Assembly: GCA_963691705.1 (NCBI GenBank)
Contig: OY829542.1
Coordinates: 565,501 to 629,500, forward strand
Origin: Viola odorata
Lineage: Eukaryota; Streptophyta; Magnoliopsida; Malpighiales; Violaceae
DNA: 64,000 nucleotides
Direction: 5' to 3'
Every line of letters starts with the position of its first letter. The first letter of the stretch is position 1. The notes under the pieces are model-generated. The model was not told the origin of the DNA. It did no database searches and saw only the letters and a program-made list of their open reading frames with translations. Below, piece after piece: positions 45,101-59,000 of the stretch. The position numbers were made by a program, and so were the translations under genes.

Positions 45101-47097
45101 ATAAAAGTGTTTGTAATTAGATAAATATCAAATTGATCCATTGAAAAGAAAAGCCAGTATGAAACAAATAATTTAAAATTATGTTTTTTTCTAATTAAGA
45201 TTGCGTTCGTTGTTTTTGTAGAAAAAATCTATAATGAAAAAAAATAAAAGTAAAAAGTAAAAAATTATGAGTAATATTAATTGTTTGTCAGGAGCGTAAA
45301 AAATAGTTATAAATTACAATTTAAAACCATCCATAAGGGATTTATAAATAATGGTAAGAGGATTGTCCGCAGAGACTCCGTTGGTGAGATGTGGATTCCT
45401 TTGGTAACCGGTTGTGATTGACTTTAAGTCACAGCTTTGGCAGTTTGGTTGTTAGAAATAAAACTGAAAAATGTGTCTTGGCCGAACAAAAGAGCACCTT
45501 GCTGGCTAAAATGGTTTACTCTTTTGGCTGCTATCTTGATTGGTTGTTTGCTTCCTCAATGGCTTAGGGGAAGACAACACCTAACTCAAGCTACCTCCCA
45601 GTCGAAGCCCTAGGTTGTCAATCTGATCTAAACTTATTTCCACTAGCCTTCGCGAGACTAGCTGTCTATTTGGCCTATCCGGTTTCGCTCGTCCCCTTCT
45701 AAGCTGACTTCAACTCCCAAGCTAAAATCTAAGAGTGATCAATTCTTGATTCTAACAAGTAAGCGATTTGTTAAATCAGGAAATAAAATGATTAAGGAGA
45801 CAAAGATTATTAAGAACAATTTAGATCTCACGAATATATAAGAAACATACTCTTAAGCTCTTACCAAGAATGAGGGATGTAGCTAGATGAAGAAAATTAT
45901 TTTATTAATCCTCTAAAATTGAAAAAAGGAGGAGATAATTATTTCCAAGAAGTCCTTGTAGCTTAAATAACTTAGCTACACTCCTAGTTCTACTTAAACA
46001 CAACCTCTTTTAAAAGAAGTTAAAATATTGTTAAGATAAAATCAAATATTATCTATGAGGGAGATCTGATAAGGATTCTTATTTGGACGTCTGATCTTGA
46101 TTAAAATATCTCTCAATTCTCGTTTGTCACTGCAACTGTCATCCTTTATCTTCTCGCTCACTTTCCGAGTCTTCTATTGAAATCTGCCTCTCTCGCGACT
46201 GTATTGGCCAAGCCCGTGGCCAAGACAGTTTCAAATGTTTGATTTGCTCCTACTAATATTGTTTTTCTTTTAGTCTGCCTGCAAGGAATTCTGCACAAGT
46301 GAGGAAAATTCATAGATATTAATAGCTTTACTGCTCAATTTGCAAGTAATTAGGTAGTAAAAATATAAGAATAAAACGTTCAATCAAATATATTAATGTG
46401 GTGTTATTGTGCATATGCAATTGTAGTTCAACTAAATTATTTTAAATACAATACAAAGTGAGTATTTTTAATTTATTCTAAAATATAATACAATTAAAAA
46501 TAATTCTGTGCAAATAAAATATTTGATAAATATTAAAATAAAAATAATTTTATTCAAATTAAATATTTGATAAAAATTAAATTAACAAATAGAATAAAAA
46601 AAATAAAGGAAAAAAGTTGAGAGTAAACTCACATTTTTAGAAATGTTGATTAATATATATGGTAAAATAAAATGTACAAATAAATAATTTTAATAAACAC
46701 AATTTTTCCTAAATTCGAGAAAGTGAGATTACTCACCTTCTGATTAAGAAATCATTTTTCAAGGTATGAAAAAATTGAATTTTAGAAAATCTAATTTTTT
46801 ATGTCTATTAAATATTAAATATAAAACTTAAAATTTTAAATTTCCAAATCATTTTCTCACCAAACACCGCTCTAAAGTGATGATGGGCCAAGACGTCATA
46901 ATTGAACAATTTTACTTGTTGTTTAGTCAGCATTTTTTTTTCTCTTTTTAATTCACTTATCTATACATGTATAGTAATATCCATATATATATATATAGAG
47001 AGAGAGATAAATTTTATGATTTTTTTCATAAAAATTGAATTTAATTTAACGATGGAATCAAAAATTGTATCACTTTAAACCGTAACAAATCCTTATA

Positions 47098-47145
47098 CCC
47101 TAAACCTCAAACCTCAAACCTCAAACCTTAACATCAACCTCAACC
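47098..47145. repeat. Degenerate telomere-like tract
   Basis: CCCTAAA is followed by three CCTCAAA units and further related heptamers, similar to variant plant telomere repeats. It is short and internal, so it is an interstitial tract or chance low-complexity DNA. Confidence 0.4.
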
Positions 47146-49379
47146 TTATAAATTGATTAACTAATATGCAAATTCGTAGTGATCTTATCGTTATCTAACA
47201 ATTTACATTCATTAGTAAAATCAGCTTCCTAAAAAATAAAATCATTAGCGTTGGCAATGAAGAATTGTGGGTACATTTAGTTAATGAATTCAAATCTCAT
47301 AAAAAAGAAGAGTAAACTACCCGGATTAAATAATTGCTACGTACATAAACAGGGACGGGTCCAATTAGGTCAAAAAGAAATTTACACTAATTGAACTCGC
47401 CTTTGATTTTAGTGGGGTTAACTGTATATAAAATTCCAGTGAGGTCAACCGACGCCAATAAAAGCTACCTAGCTTTGTCCATGAATATAAGGATATGTAT
47501 GAAGTAGGTCATGATTTCAAAATCTAGTATTGTAACCTAATAATATAATTAGTTTTTTAAAAGATGAGTTCTTTATTAATTAATTATTGTTTTTCATCTT
47601 TTAATTTGCCCACCTCTCTATTTTTACTGGTCTTCTTAGATACATAAAAAGCTACAAGTGATTGGAGCTAAATGATGGCACATCTAAATCTAAATCTGAA
47701 AGATCATCAAACAACCAAGTTGTATAGATAAGGCGTGTGTGATGTTTGGTTATTGAAGGAGGTGTGTGTGGTTAATGGAGAATGTTGTCAATTACATATA
47801 TTCCAGGTTAGCAAGAAAAATAAAAATTCATCAAACTATTTTTTTTCACTCACATATTTATACTAAAAAAAATACTTTCTTTTTTATATATTTTTTAACT
47901 TTGTTTAAAACGAGTAATTGTTGAGTAATTAAGGTTTTTCATTGTCGTGTTCTAGTTGGATCACTCCAAATTAATAAAATGATTACAATTGGAAAAAAAA
48001 TTAAATTTAAAAATAATATTTACTTACGTCAGTAGTGGTGAGATAAACTCTAAAAGGTTTATCACACCACGTATAATTATCATATTGATTGAATAATCTA
48101 AGTAGAAGCGCTTTAAAAAGAATAGGTGAAGTATATATTGTTGATGAGCACTAATTTTCGTTGAAGACCTGAGCTTTATCGATCGCCACTTCGTTTTCTT
48201 TCCCCTGTGATCTCATCTTGTGGTGGATAACCAAAACATAATCTCTCTCTATTTTACTTTCTGTCCCGTCTATTGTATGACATGGTGGAGTTTCTCATGA
48301 ATGGCAAATAATACGATGTTCGATGTATACGTCTCTTTCAAGTCTCATTCCCAAACTCAAGTTGACAAGTCCATCCTAATTAATGCCAGGCTTAACTTGG
48401 GAACGTGTTCTTAATAAACACACACACGCATGTGTATATATATATATCAGAAAATTTTGAAGAGAAAGATTACCATAACAAATACGATAGGACATACGTG
48501 AATATGACTAATAAATGGAGGAAATTAATGAAAAAAATTGAAAAGAAAAGATCAATTTTCCATTTTGGTAGACCCTAACGTACGTTTCAATTTTTCATCC
48601 CATGGACCCTACATAATAAGAAAAGAGAATCAACTTGCAGTTTATGGATCTGTCCAACTTTGCTTAAGTACTAGGTTATGCTCGAATATTCTTTAAAGTT
48701 AGTTAAATGGGTTAACGACCAATTTGCCTCATCTAAACTGCTCATTTCCTTTTCATTTGGCTTTTATGAATTTAGTTATCAGCTAATTCGGGTGATATTA
48801 CATTTTTTTTTTATAATTTTAAGAAATTAGTGGAATTATTTCAAAATAAAGCCAAGAAGTACACAAATAAATAATAGCTTGGCCCACTCGTTTAAAATAT
48901 TTTTGTTTTCAAATGTTTTATTATTATTATTATAAGAGAGTTTAAAGTTTATAAATCTCGTTTTATCACCCTACCGCATATTAATCGATTTTATTATAAT
49001 TTCGTATTCTGTTATGTATAAATTTATTTTTAATGTTTATTATATTTTGAAATAAATTAATTTTGTGTTAATTTAAAATCCACCATTAATACATCCGGAA
49101 AAAAAACAGTCCTTTAGGAATTAGGACTACATACACTTTTCTTTTTCCTTGGGACATTAGGACAATTTTTATAGTTTGGTGTTTCCTAATTCCGATGTGG
49201 TCTCTGTTCAAAAAAATATCTATCGAATATAAACGCTTTTTTTGTCTTTTTCCTTGTGATACCAACTGCCATGTTCTGGATCAGCTACATCTTTGTCTGT
49301 TTTGTTCGCCATACTGCTATAACGAAAATAACATAGTTATCAGAATCGAACCGGATAATAAATCAGAAATGAAAATTTT

Positions 49380-49690
49380 CTGAATCAACTGAATTTAACC
49401 GAGTTCGACCGGATTATAGATGTTGAACCGTTTTAAATCGTTCATACATTGTACCGTTTTGAACCGTTCACACATTGAACCATTCAATCTTAGATAATTG
49501 AACCGGATTGAACCGGCTGGGTCAATGTCTATAATGGACCGGCCCATCAAAATTTAAAAAAAATACCAAAACGAAGTCATTTTGGAGAAGAAACCAACCG
49601 GTTCATCTGGGTCGCTAGTTGTATAAAAACCGACCGGTTCTAACAGTTGAAACCGGTTCGCATATATATCTGGTCAGATAATTGAATCGA
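49380..49690. repeat. Decayed repeat rich in GAACCG and ACCGG
   Basis: GAACCGTTTT, GAACCGTTC, GAACCGG and related words recur many times, with imperfect inverted GGTTC counterparts. A related patch lies at about 56800-56990. No unit length or terminal repeats could be fixed. Confidence 0.4.
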
Positions 49691-50973
49691 ACTGAAAACG
49701 ACTTCAAATAATTTTACATTTTAAAATAATACTTAATTAGTACTCCAAAGTTAAGATGAAAGAGAGAGGAGAATGAATAATCGATTCAGTTTAGTGTACC
49801 ATAAAAAAGAAAAAAAAATCTACATCTAATATAATATTTTCAATGATTTTCTTAACATTATTTCTTAATATTGTCTAACTACTTATTTATAATATTATCA
49901 ATTTATCAAAAAAATATATTGTTATTTAAATATTTTTTGTTGGGTGTCTTTCATTTTTCTAATTAACTTCACTAATACTAATAACAATAATACCTTTCAA
50001 AAAACAGTAATAACAATAATAAAGTAAGTTTAATAATGATTTATATTTTTATCATATCAACCATGTCACCGTATTTTAAATTTTATTATCCATGTTAGAA
50101 TTCACCTATTAAAAACAATAATAGAATTTTTTTTTTAATAACATAATTGCCCAAGAAAATTGTGTAGTAACGATATTTTAAATTAAATATAATATTATTA
50201 ATTAATTATTAAATGTATTTAATAATATAAATTATTAAATTATTAAATTTATTCAACGACATTATCACTCCCGAAAAGGAATTCACACCAAAATCGTAAA
50301 AGTAAAATAACAAAATACCAGTCGAACAGCAGTTACTTATTTGGCTTTTCCAAAATGCGAGGCCAAATAAGTTATTTTTATGTGTGTGCATACGATCAGA
50401 TCAACACCTTTATTTCCAGGTGGGCTTTGGCCTGCTCATTTTAAGACTAGAACAAAAACATCAAGTTATGGGTTGACAGAGCAGTTGAGTGTCTGTGTAA
50501 TGTACAAGTTTGTCTTCCAATTATTTTTAATATTACATCATATCATTTACTCTGTTTGTTTCTAAATAAATGACCAATTTTAATTTTTTACATAGATCAA
50601 CATAATGATTAATTATTATTTTTATCTTAACTAACTATATCTCCTTCATATTAAACAATTTTATTGGATACATTATAAATTGAATGATGAATATTAATAA
50701 TATTTTATTTAAAAAAACGACCTAATTAATGTGCAGATTATGCTTTAATTTCTAACAAAATTCTACTCCTCAAACGTCATTAAAAAATATATTATTATTT
50801 AGATATACGAGTAATACGTAAAGTATGAGTTATCACTACAATATTGCCTGTAATTTATGGTTTAGTCTCGTCGTCCTCTTACATAAAACAAAGCCGGTAG
50901 TAACAAAGGTAATATTAGCATTTCTCTTCCACTCTCTGCTAAAGAAAAAGGGAAAAGCTTTCCTGGCATCTCC

Positions 50974-50980
50974 TATAAAA
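50974..50980 (+). promoter_or_regulatory. TATA box of the GA 20-oxidase gene
   Basis: TATAAAA in the context CTCCTATAAAATGG lies about 350 bases before the ATG at 51325. This predicts a leader of about 315 nt. It is a clear consensus, but no transcript data are available. Confidence 0.5.
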
Positions 50981-51324
50981 TGGACACAACTCCGTAAATT
51001 GGGCCATAACCCAATTCTCCAATTAACCTGCTCCTCCCATTGCAAATTTGAAGAAATCCAAGCCCTTGTTTGCAAAAACGAATTAAAAATAAATTCACAC
51101 TCGCACAAGCACAACTACAACTACTGAGACAAATCGAGCTTATAAAGATTCCAACATTTGCTCACCGATCTTCCCAAAGAAAACGGCCTTGGCTTTTCTT
51201 CTATCACCGCACACTTTCCTCTTCTACTTTCTCCACCGCCCAAAAAAAGAAAACCATATATATACATATATATATAAACAAAAGAAACTTACATCAAAAA
51301 CAAGATCCATTTCTAGCTAATGCA

Positions 51325-52806
51325 ATGGCAATCAAAACCATGTCGCACAGCTCATCACCGGTGCCCAACAATAAAAGTAATCTTAACGTCAACATTACTG
51401 ACCAAAACGCGTCACTAGTGTTTGACGCAAAAGTTTTGAGATACCAAAAGAACATACCCCAACAGTTCATTTGGCCCGACCACGAGAAGCCTTCTGTCAA
51501 TGCGCCCGAACTAGAAGTTCCGCTTGTTGATTTGGGCGATTTCTTGTCCGGTAATCCAATTGCTGCCATGGAAGCTTCTAGAACAGTAGGCGAGGCTTGC
51601 CGGAAACATGGATTCTTCCTAGTGGTGAATCATGGGGTGGAAAAGAATCTTGTCGATGATGCTCATAAGTACATGGACAGCTTCTTCGAACTGCAACTTC
51701 AAGAAAAGCAAAAAGCTCAAAGAAAGCTTGGCGAACACTGTGGTTATGCTAGTAGCTTCACCGGCAGATTCTCCTCCAAGCTACCATGGAAAGAAACTCT
51801 CTCTTTCCGCTTCTCCGCCGAGAAAGACGCACCGAAACACGTCAACGACTACTTGTGCAACACAATGGGCCAAGATTTCTCGGAATTCGGGTAAAATTTT
51901 AATTTAATTGCTTCGTTCGTCATTACATATGTACTTATTTTTGTAAGATTGCTTGGTGTACTTTACACGCGGCAAATAATGGAAACTAATTTAATGTTTT
52001 TTTTCAACATTGTTTATTTTAGGAGGGTGTACCAAGAATATTGCGAGGCGATGAGCACTTTGTCGTTGGGGATTATGGAGTTGTTGGGTATGAGCCTTGG
52101 AGTGAGCAAAGGGCATTTTAGGGATTTTTTTCAAGAGAATGATTCGATAATGAGACTTAATTACTATCCACCATGTCAAAAACCTGACCTTACTTTAGGG
52201 ACTGGACCGCACTGCGATCCGACATCCCTAACCATCCTCCACCAGGACCAAGTGGGTGGTCTTCAAGTATTTGTCGACGACCAATGGCGCACAATCGCCC
52301 CTAATCCCAACGCCTTCGTCGTTAACATCGGCGACACTTTCATGGTAATTAATTAAATTAACTAAATCTATTGTCAGGCGACGCACGCAGTTGTTGATTA
52401 TTAATCATGAGCGTCACTAATTATTACTCTCTCTATTTCGTAATAATAGTTATTAATTTTATGCTATTTCTGATAGTGTTTTTTATATTTATATTTATTT
52501 TTGGATGTATAGGCTTTGTCGAATGGAAGGTACAAGAGTTGCCTGCACCGGGCAGTGGTGAACAGTGAGACGACAAGGAAATCACTCGCGTTCTTTTTGT
52601 GTCCAAAGAGCGAGAAAATGGTGAGTCCACCAAATGAATTGGTGGACACGTGGCATCCAAGGATATATCCAGATTTTACATGGCCTATGTTGCTGGAATT
52701 CACGCAAAAGCATTACCGAGCTGATATGAAAACGCTAGACCAATTCTCTAATTGGCTTCGAGAAGAAGAAGTACAACAACAACAGCAGCAGCAGAGAAGT
52801 AGCTGA
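51325..52806 (+). CDS. GA20OX: Gibberellin 20-oxidase
   Basis: Three coding exons, 51325-51890, 52023-52344 and 52513-52806, give 393 aa, with the two-intron layout usual for GA 20-oxidases. The enzyme uses 2-oxoglutarate, Fe(II) and O2 to oxidise carbon 20 of GA12/GA53 stepwise to GA9/GA20, the main controlled step of gibberellin synthesis in the cytosol. The diagnostic motifs LPWKET and NYYPPCQKP are present. Iron ligands are His252 and Asp254 (GPHCDPTS) and His308 (CLHRAVVN); Arg318 and Ser320 bind 2-oxoglutarate. The ATG at 51325 is chosen because the residues before it resemble untranslated sequence. The tail has seven glutamines before RSS, an extension I do not know from typical family members. 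From memory, GA20ox2 (At5g51810) lies next to phosphoglucomutase in Arabidopsis; here about 14 kb of mostly transposon-derived DNA separates them. Confidence 0.96.
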
Positions 52807-53508
52807 AAGAAATATAAAGTAAAGATAATAGTAATAGTAGTAACAGTAATAATAATGTTTTGAGTACAGATTTGCCCAAGAAAACAGGTAGACGTAGGCA
52901 GGGACCAAGCTAGTAGAACATGCAATTTCAATATGCAAGTATGCAAATGTGCAAATGGGCTTTGCTTCTTGTTAATTTGACCCTTCTGTTCTTGTTTTTC
53001 GAAAGAAAGTGGCATTGATGGGAGAGGGAGGAGAGGCGACAAAAGTAAGAAAGTGATGGGGGATTTTGTGAAGATACGGGTGTGTGACTGTGGGGTGGAG
53101 TGGAGCACAAAGAGCAAAGTAATTTTGTAAAGGGCAGTTTTTTCATGTTCGATATACTAGTTTTTTTGTCATCTGGACAAAAGTGACAATGTAACAAAAC
53201 CAGAATGCTGAATCAGCTACATTTTTGTATCTCTCTTGATAATACATTCTTCCCAAAAATTAAAGCTCAATACCACCCTATTTCCCTCTAAAACACTAGT
53301 TTGTTGGTGCCCATGAATTATTATTGTTGTTGTGAATTACTAATATACTTAATTTACCTTTAAATCAACACATATAATAATAAAAAGTACGTAAAAAAAT
53401 CTTTTAAATATTTTATTTTATCTAGTTCGATAATGTGCATACTTCACGAGTACGTAAGACATAATATTTCACTATAATAAACAATACAAAGTAAGTGTAC
53501 TGTCCTTG

Positions 53509-53607
53509 TTAAATATTGGCTAGAAATTATAAATAAACTCAATGTCTGATGCTAAGGGATCGAAGCGCTTACGTTGAGTTTATTTATAATTTTTAGCTAA
53601 TGTTTAA
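53509..53607. repeat. Long-armed hairpin
   Basis: The arms 53509-53542 and 53574-53607 (34 bases each) are inverted complements with only four mismatches, most of them G:U-compatible on one strand. The loop is about 31 bases. It could be a microRNA-like foldback or the remnant of a small inverted-repeat transposon. Confidence 0.7.
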
Positions 53608-56018
53608 TAAATACGTATGATTTGGATACCAATTGTTTAAGGTTTCGGTACAATTAGTTTTAGCGAGACTTTTCGAGGTTAGGAATTCAAATGGTTGAGA
53701 AACACAAAGCAATTGAGCAGTTATATGCAATTGCAATGGCCTCCCTAAAATGCCACGATGCCATTCCTCGGTACTGTGTTACACTATTACTGACTCTACT
53801 GGGTTTATCGTTTATGATGATGACGATTGGGGTGATGATAATATTATTAATTGATAGGACTGAAAGGATAAATTTGTTTATTACCATCACATGTGCTAAT
53901 AGGACAAATATTTTTACGGTTTTACCATTCCTATAAGAACCAAAAAGGCCTTTTTTATGGACACGTGGGTACAGAGACTGGACAAGATTGACAAGTCCCA
54001 GTGCACGCTAGAAAAAGAAAAAGAAAAAACCTTTTAAAGGAAAAGAAATTATCCATAAAAAAATGAATGAATTTTCAATTTTTCTATGTATCTTTTCAGG
54101 TAATTAAATTTGGATTGAAAGATAATATTTTCTATTGACGGCGTTAGGATGTCATAAAAATAAGAATTATTTTATAAAAATAATAAAAATTATTTTCGTG
54201 CTTAGGCCAAAAATATCTTCTTCTTTGTCAGGAAGGAGTAACAATTATCAATATACAAATTGGGAGTATGAAGTAAATTGCTTCATTATGATCTTACTGG
54301 ATGTTCTCCTTCTTGCGACTCGGTTCCGATATATTGTTCGTTTAGACACATTCGTAATAATCCTAATGTTTTTGTGCATAAGCTAGCTAAAGAAACTATT
54401 ATTTTCGGTTTGAAAAAAGTTTGGTTAAGGGTATACCTCGAGGCGATAATGTTTAATGTACGAAACAATTTATCTGAATAAGATTACTTCCATTTTAAAA
54501 ATAAAAAAAAAGTTTCAATTCTAAGATCTTGAATTTATAAACAAATAAATTCTCCTTTCATCTCAAATTAAATGATTTATATAGCAAAGTAATCATTTTT
54601 CACACGTTTTAAGTTCACATTAGTCATTAGGATCCTTCTTATCTTATTTTATAAGTTTCACATCCTTCTTATCTTATTTTACTCACCATACTTTTAGAAT
54701 TCCATTTAAATTTAACAAAAAAATCATTTAAAAAATAACAAAACGTTATTTAATTTGAGATAAATAGAATAAGATAATTTGAGATAAACCTTAAGATTAC
54801 ACCATTACCTTTCCTTGTTTAAACAACTTCCCCAAGTATTTTTAAGGATAGATGGTGAAATATCTTGACAAACTGGATTCAAATTAAGTCAAGTTCATCT
54901 TCGACTATAAAAGAAACTTATATTTATTAAAAATATTTTGATTCGATTTCAAATGCACTGGTTGGTAGATAAGTAAAATAAGTTTGAAATCTCAGTTAAA
55001 TTTTCATGAAAATTACAACATTTTAATTTTTATTAAAAAATAGATTTCATATCAAAATCAGTCAGATTTATATAAGAATTTTATATTATGAAATGATATC
55101 AATCTTTATTAGTGAGTTGAAATGAATTTATTTTCATCTAAAACTCAAAATCTTAGTGTTAACCAACTAGAATTAATTGTTTTATAAGCTGGCAAGCAAG
55201 TAGTATGTAGTACTAATATGGATGATTAATTTGGAAAAAACAAACAAGAATATATAGCATGTTCCTAAATCCTACGGTACAGCTAGCAAGAAGCAATGAG
55301 ATTTGTTTTTATGTTGAAGGGTCTTGGAGTTTTTGGAGGTTGCAAAACTTAGGTGGGCCAGCTAGCAAATGGATCCAACCCAATAGAAAAGAAAGGGTGG
55401 CCCACCAATTAAATGATTCAAGAATGCATATAGGATTGCCAGGAGGGCTTTCTTTGTAATATTGTTCCTCTGCCCAGATAGTTTTTTATTTTATTTATTT
55501 ATATATTTGGGTTTTTCGTATTATTGTCCTCTTTCATGTCTGGAGATTTGGAAGGTTTTGCAATTTAGATTATAGAAAAAATTGCAACATTTGTGCCGGT
55601 GTTTGTCCATAAATGCTGCAACATTCTTCCCTTCACTCATTATATTTATATTTTATTAGTGTATACTATACTTATAGTACAAGGTTTTTTTATATTTAAA
55701 AAACGTAATTTTAACCTCATCATTACTTCTCAATCCCTTATTCTTATTGTTATAATATGCTTAATTATGCATGTTTATGATTTGAGAATATCATTTCTTT
55801 TCTTGTCCTTCCTAATTTCTTCTATTCAAAAAATTCACGAGGTTCTCTTAATAATTAACATTAAGTACCGCATCAACCGTTGAAGTGAAAGCAAACTAGA
55901 CGACATATTAAATTTATTATTTTTAGGTGCCCCTTGGGCATTATAACAGGGCAAGCAATGTTAAAAAATTGACAATTTGAAACTCTCTCAATAATTATTG
56001 TAATTATTTTTTCATAAT

Positions 56019-56044
56019 TGTTTGTTTGTTTGTTTGTTTGTTTT
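56019..56044 (+). repeat. (GTTT)n microsatellite
   Basis: About six TTTG/GTTT units in AT-rich intergenic DNA. Confidence 0.7.
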
Positions 56045-59000
56045 GGGTTTAGATATAGATCTATACATATGTATGTATAGTTGACACAAGTAAGGACAAT
56101 GACAGTCCCATTCCCGTACTCCGTTCCAAAAGGCCCGCATCACGTGGGAACATTTTGTTGTTTGTTGTGGCACCACACCCTAATCCAACTCCTTACCACC
56201 AAACATTTTGTGCTCATCAAAACTATTCCCTCTTCTTTCCTTCCTTCCTGTTACAACACGACATTCCTTCTTATTTTCTTTCTTTCCATAATCGACATAC
56301 CACACCCACCACCACACCTGCCCTACCCCTCTCCAATTTCACAATTTCCTTCATCATCTTCATCGATATCAACGAGCGCCTATGCGTGTGTGCGTGCACG
56401 GTGTGTGTTTTTTATTTTTCAAAAGTATATATATATATAAAAGAGGTTAAAATGAATGTTTTTTATAAATCTTGGGGGAATCCTCACCTCTTATGACCTA
56501 AGGTGGCTCCATCACTAATGAAAACCCTAGTCAAAATTTTATAAAAAAAAATCGTTTGACTAAATATTAAGGATTCACTACACTCAATAGTCATAACTTG
56601 TAGTAATTTGTAAGTGATCAGGCATATGATTATAATACTCTTATCTAGTTCTCGACACAACGTCTCGAATGAAAACTCTAAGGACGTGAAACTTGCACAG
56701 ATTCATCAACTATATCTTGTGGTGAATTGATTTTAATTAAATATCTTGTGGTGAATTGCAAAATTCAAACTCTTGAATCAAAGTTATAAAAAATAAACCG
56801 GACATTAGACTACTGCTCGGGTTCTTGAGTCATTAGTTTAATGGTTCAACCGGATTTAATTGTTGGATTAATAAATTATAAAAATACACAAGAAAAACAA
56901 TTAAAAAACTGAAAAATGACTAAAAAATTCTCTAAGTTGAACCGGATCAGTCGGCCGGGTTAATTGAGTCGACCAACCAGTTTGTCTAATTCGACCAATT
57001 TTTCTCATTTCAATCACTTTTTATAAAAAAAATTATCCAAAAATTTAGATCCCTAATTTACCACTCGGACAGGCGGATCCAGTCTGCTTCTTAAAACAAT
57101 ATTCGTGATTACCTAGTTGTAGGGATTTTAATGCCGCCACAAGAATTAAGTTATGAGTTGATTTTGTTTTTATTTACAATACTTCTTTTTTTGAATGAAT
57201 GAGAATTGTTTGTTGTCTTTACCTGAAAATCTACACCATTGGTTCTAAGAAGACACAAATGCCACATGAAGAGTCTCTCTCTCTCTGTCCAGTGCTTCTA
57301 AGAAGACACAAAGACTCAAACTTTTTAATTTGTTTAGATTTGCCGACGACAAAGTTCTTCTGTTTTGTATGGGTAAAGGTGTCAAGAATCAAGTGGCGGC
57401 CAAAACCAAAAATGTATCAATTGAAGGATAAAAATATATATATTTTGGTGAATAAGGATAAAGATATTATAATTACGAAGATACTACTCCACTAGTAAAT
57501 TATAAATTTATAAGCCTTACACCAAAAATAATAATAAAACTCATTATAATAAGACAAAATCTTCAACTAACAAAGCAAACATTTTCAATTTCGCTTTCAA
57601 AAAAAAACAAAACTACACTAGTAATACTTCAACCAAACGTTAGGCTTTTCCAAAAAAAGGAAAAGAAAAAACCTCCAATGGCGGGCTTTCCCTAATCAAT
57701 TAGTTTGATAAACAAAAAAGCCCACATTGATTTATTTTTTTAAATGCTAATTATCATAATAATGTGAGGAATCCTAGGATAACCTGCTTCATAAAGATAA
57801 CATGTATGACGTGGCGAAGGTATGGTTACACTAGGTTTGTCATTTGAATTTTTTTTTTTATATAAGTGATTAGATGTATTTTGTGACTGTTTTTACTATC
57901 TGTTTTTATGCAATTTAAATAGTGATACTGTGATACTACTGATTAGAGTTGAATTTCTTTACATTTCGTAGAAAACAGTTTTGGAGCAATAAAAATAAAA
58001 GAAGGAGCAGAAAAGAGCGAAAGATGGACAAAGCTGCGCTTAAATGTTTCTTGGTCGGTATTTTAGCTAAGAAGATCTTTCTTAGTTACCTCGAAGCAGA
58101 GAATCCCATTTTTCATGTGCTACTTAAACATAGATATTTTTTCTGTGACCATGAAATAACTAGAGAAGAGAAGCACACCACCCAATTCTTCGAGTTTGCT
58201 GATTTGTTTTTAATTAATTGAATACTACAAATGCCAAAACATTTTGAATTGCTGTTAATTAATTAATAATCAGGAAGATAATTAAATAAATTTTATAGTA
58301 CAAATTACGCTCAAGATTAGCTCAATAATTTTGTTCTATCTCACGTTACGTTGGCTGGTTTTAGAGCCATTAGTAGGATGACTCGATGAGCACATAAGGA
58401 CAAAAAGAGCATGATCACATTGAGTTGGGATTCCTAGTTTTCTTTTCACTTTTTTTAGATGTTTGTTTTATTTTCTGTCCGACGTTCGGATTGTTTGTTA
58501 ACTAATCTGAATTTAAATTGAGCAGGACTTCGAAATACAATAAAAAAAAATTCATAAATTTTAAATATTACAGTTTATTCAAAGCTTAAACTCAAATTTT
58601 TTAATTAATTAAGTTAAAATAACTTTATATCACTTGATTTAGAATAATATACATAAGATCCTCTTCCATAATTACGTGCCAGGATGTCCAACACACAAGT
58701 CCAGTTATTCAAACAACACACAAAAAATCTTATTTGCTTCTATTTTCTTGTCTTTTCCTTTGTCATTTAGGATTTGATTATGAAATGTGTGAATCAAATT
58801 CCAGGATACGACGAAATATATGCATTGTATCTAATACATAAGAACACATGCGCAGTTTCTTTTCGTATCTCTTATCCTCTCTTAATTTAATTGTAAGACG
58901 GTAATTAATTTACACATGTATATCATATGTATATTGTTGTATTTGTAGATGCTTAGATACGTGGATGGTATTAGAACGGGCCACGTACATGAGGAGGAAT

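Larger units (their letters stand above)
42143..51324. other. Nine-kilobase gene-poor region upstream of the GA 20-oxidase
   Basis: No gene is supported. The first 600 bases are less AT-rich and may continue the phosphoglucomutase 3' flank that the two Harbinger-type elements interrupt. A more GC-balanced block at about 45360-45760 and a run of ACCGG-containing decayed repeats at 49380-49690 look like old transposon debris. A degenerate telomere-like tract lies at 47098-47145. The last 350 bases hold the GA 20-oxidase TATA box and leader. Confidence 0.5.

Noticed and set aside
57949..58221. Isolated 90-codon frame, with an internal ATG start MDKAALKCF
   Set aside because: No recognised domain, no promoter or splice context and no neighbouring exon; the length is within what AT-rich DNA gives by chance.
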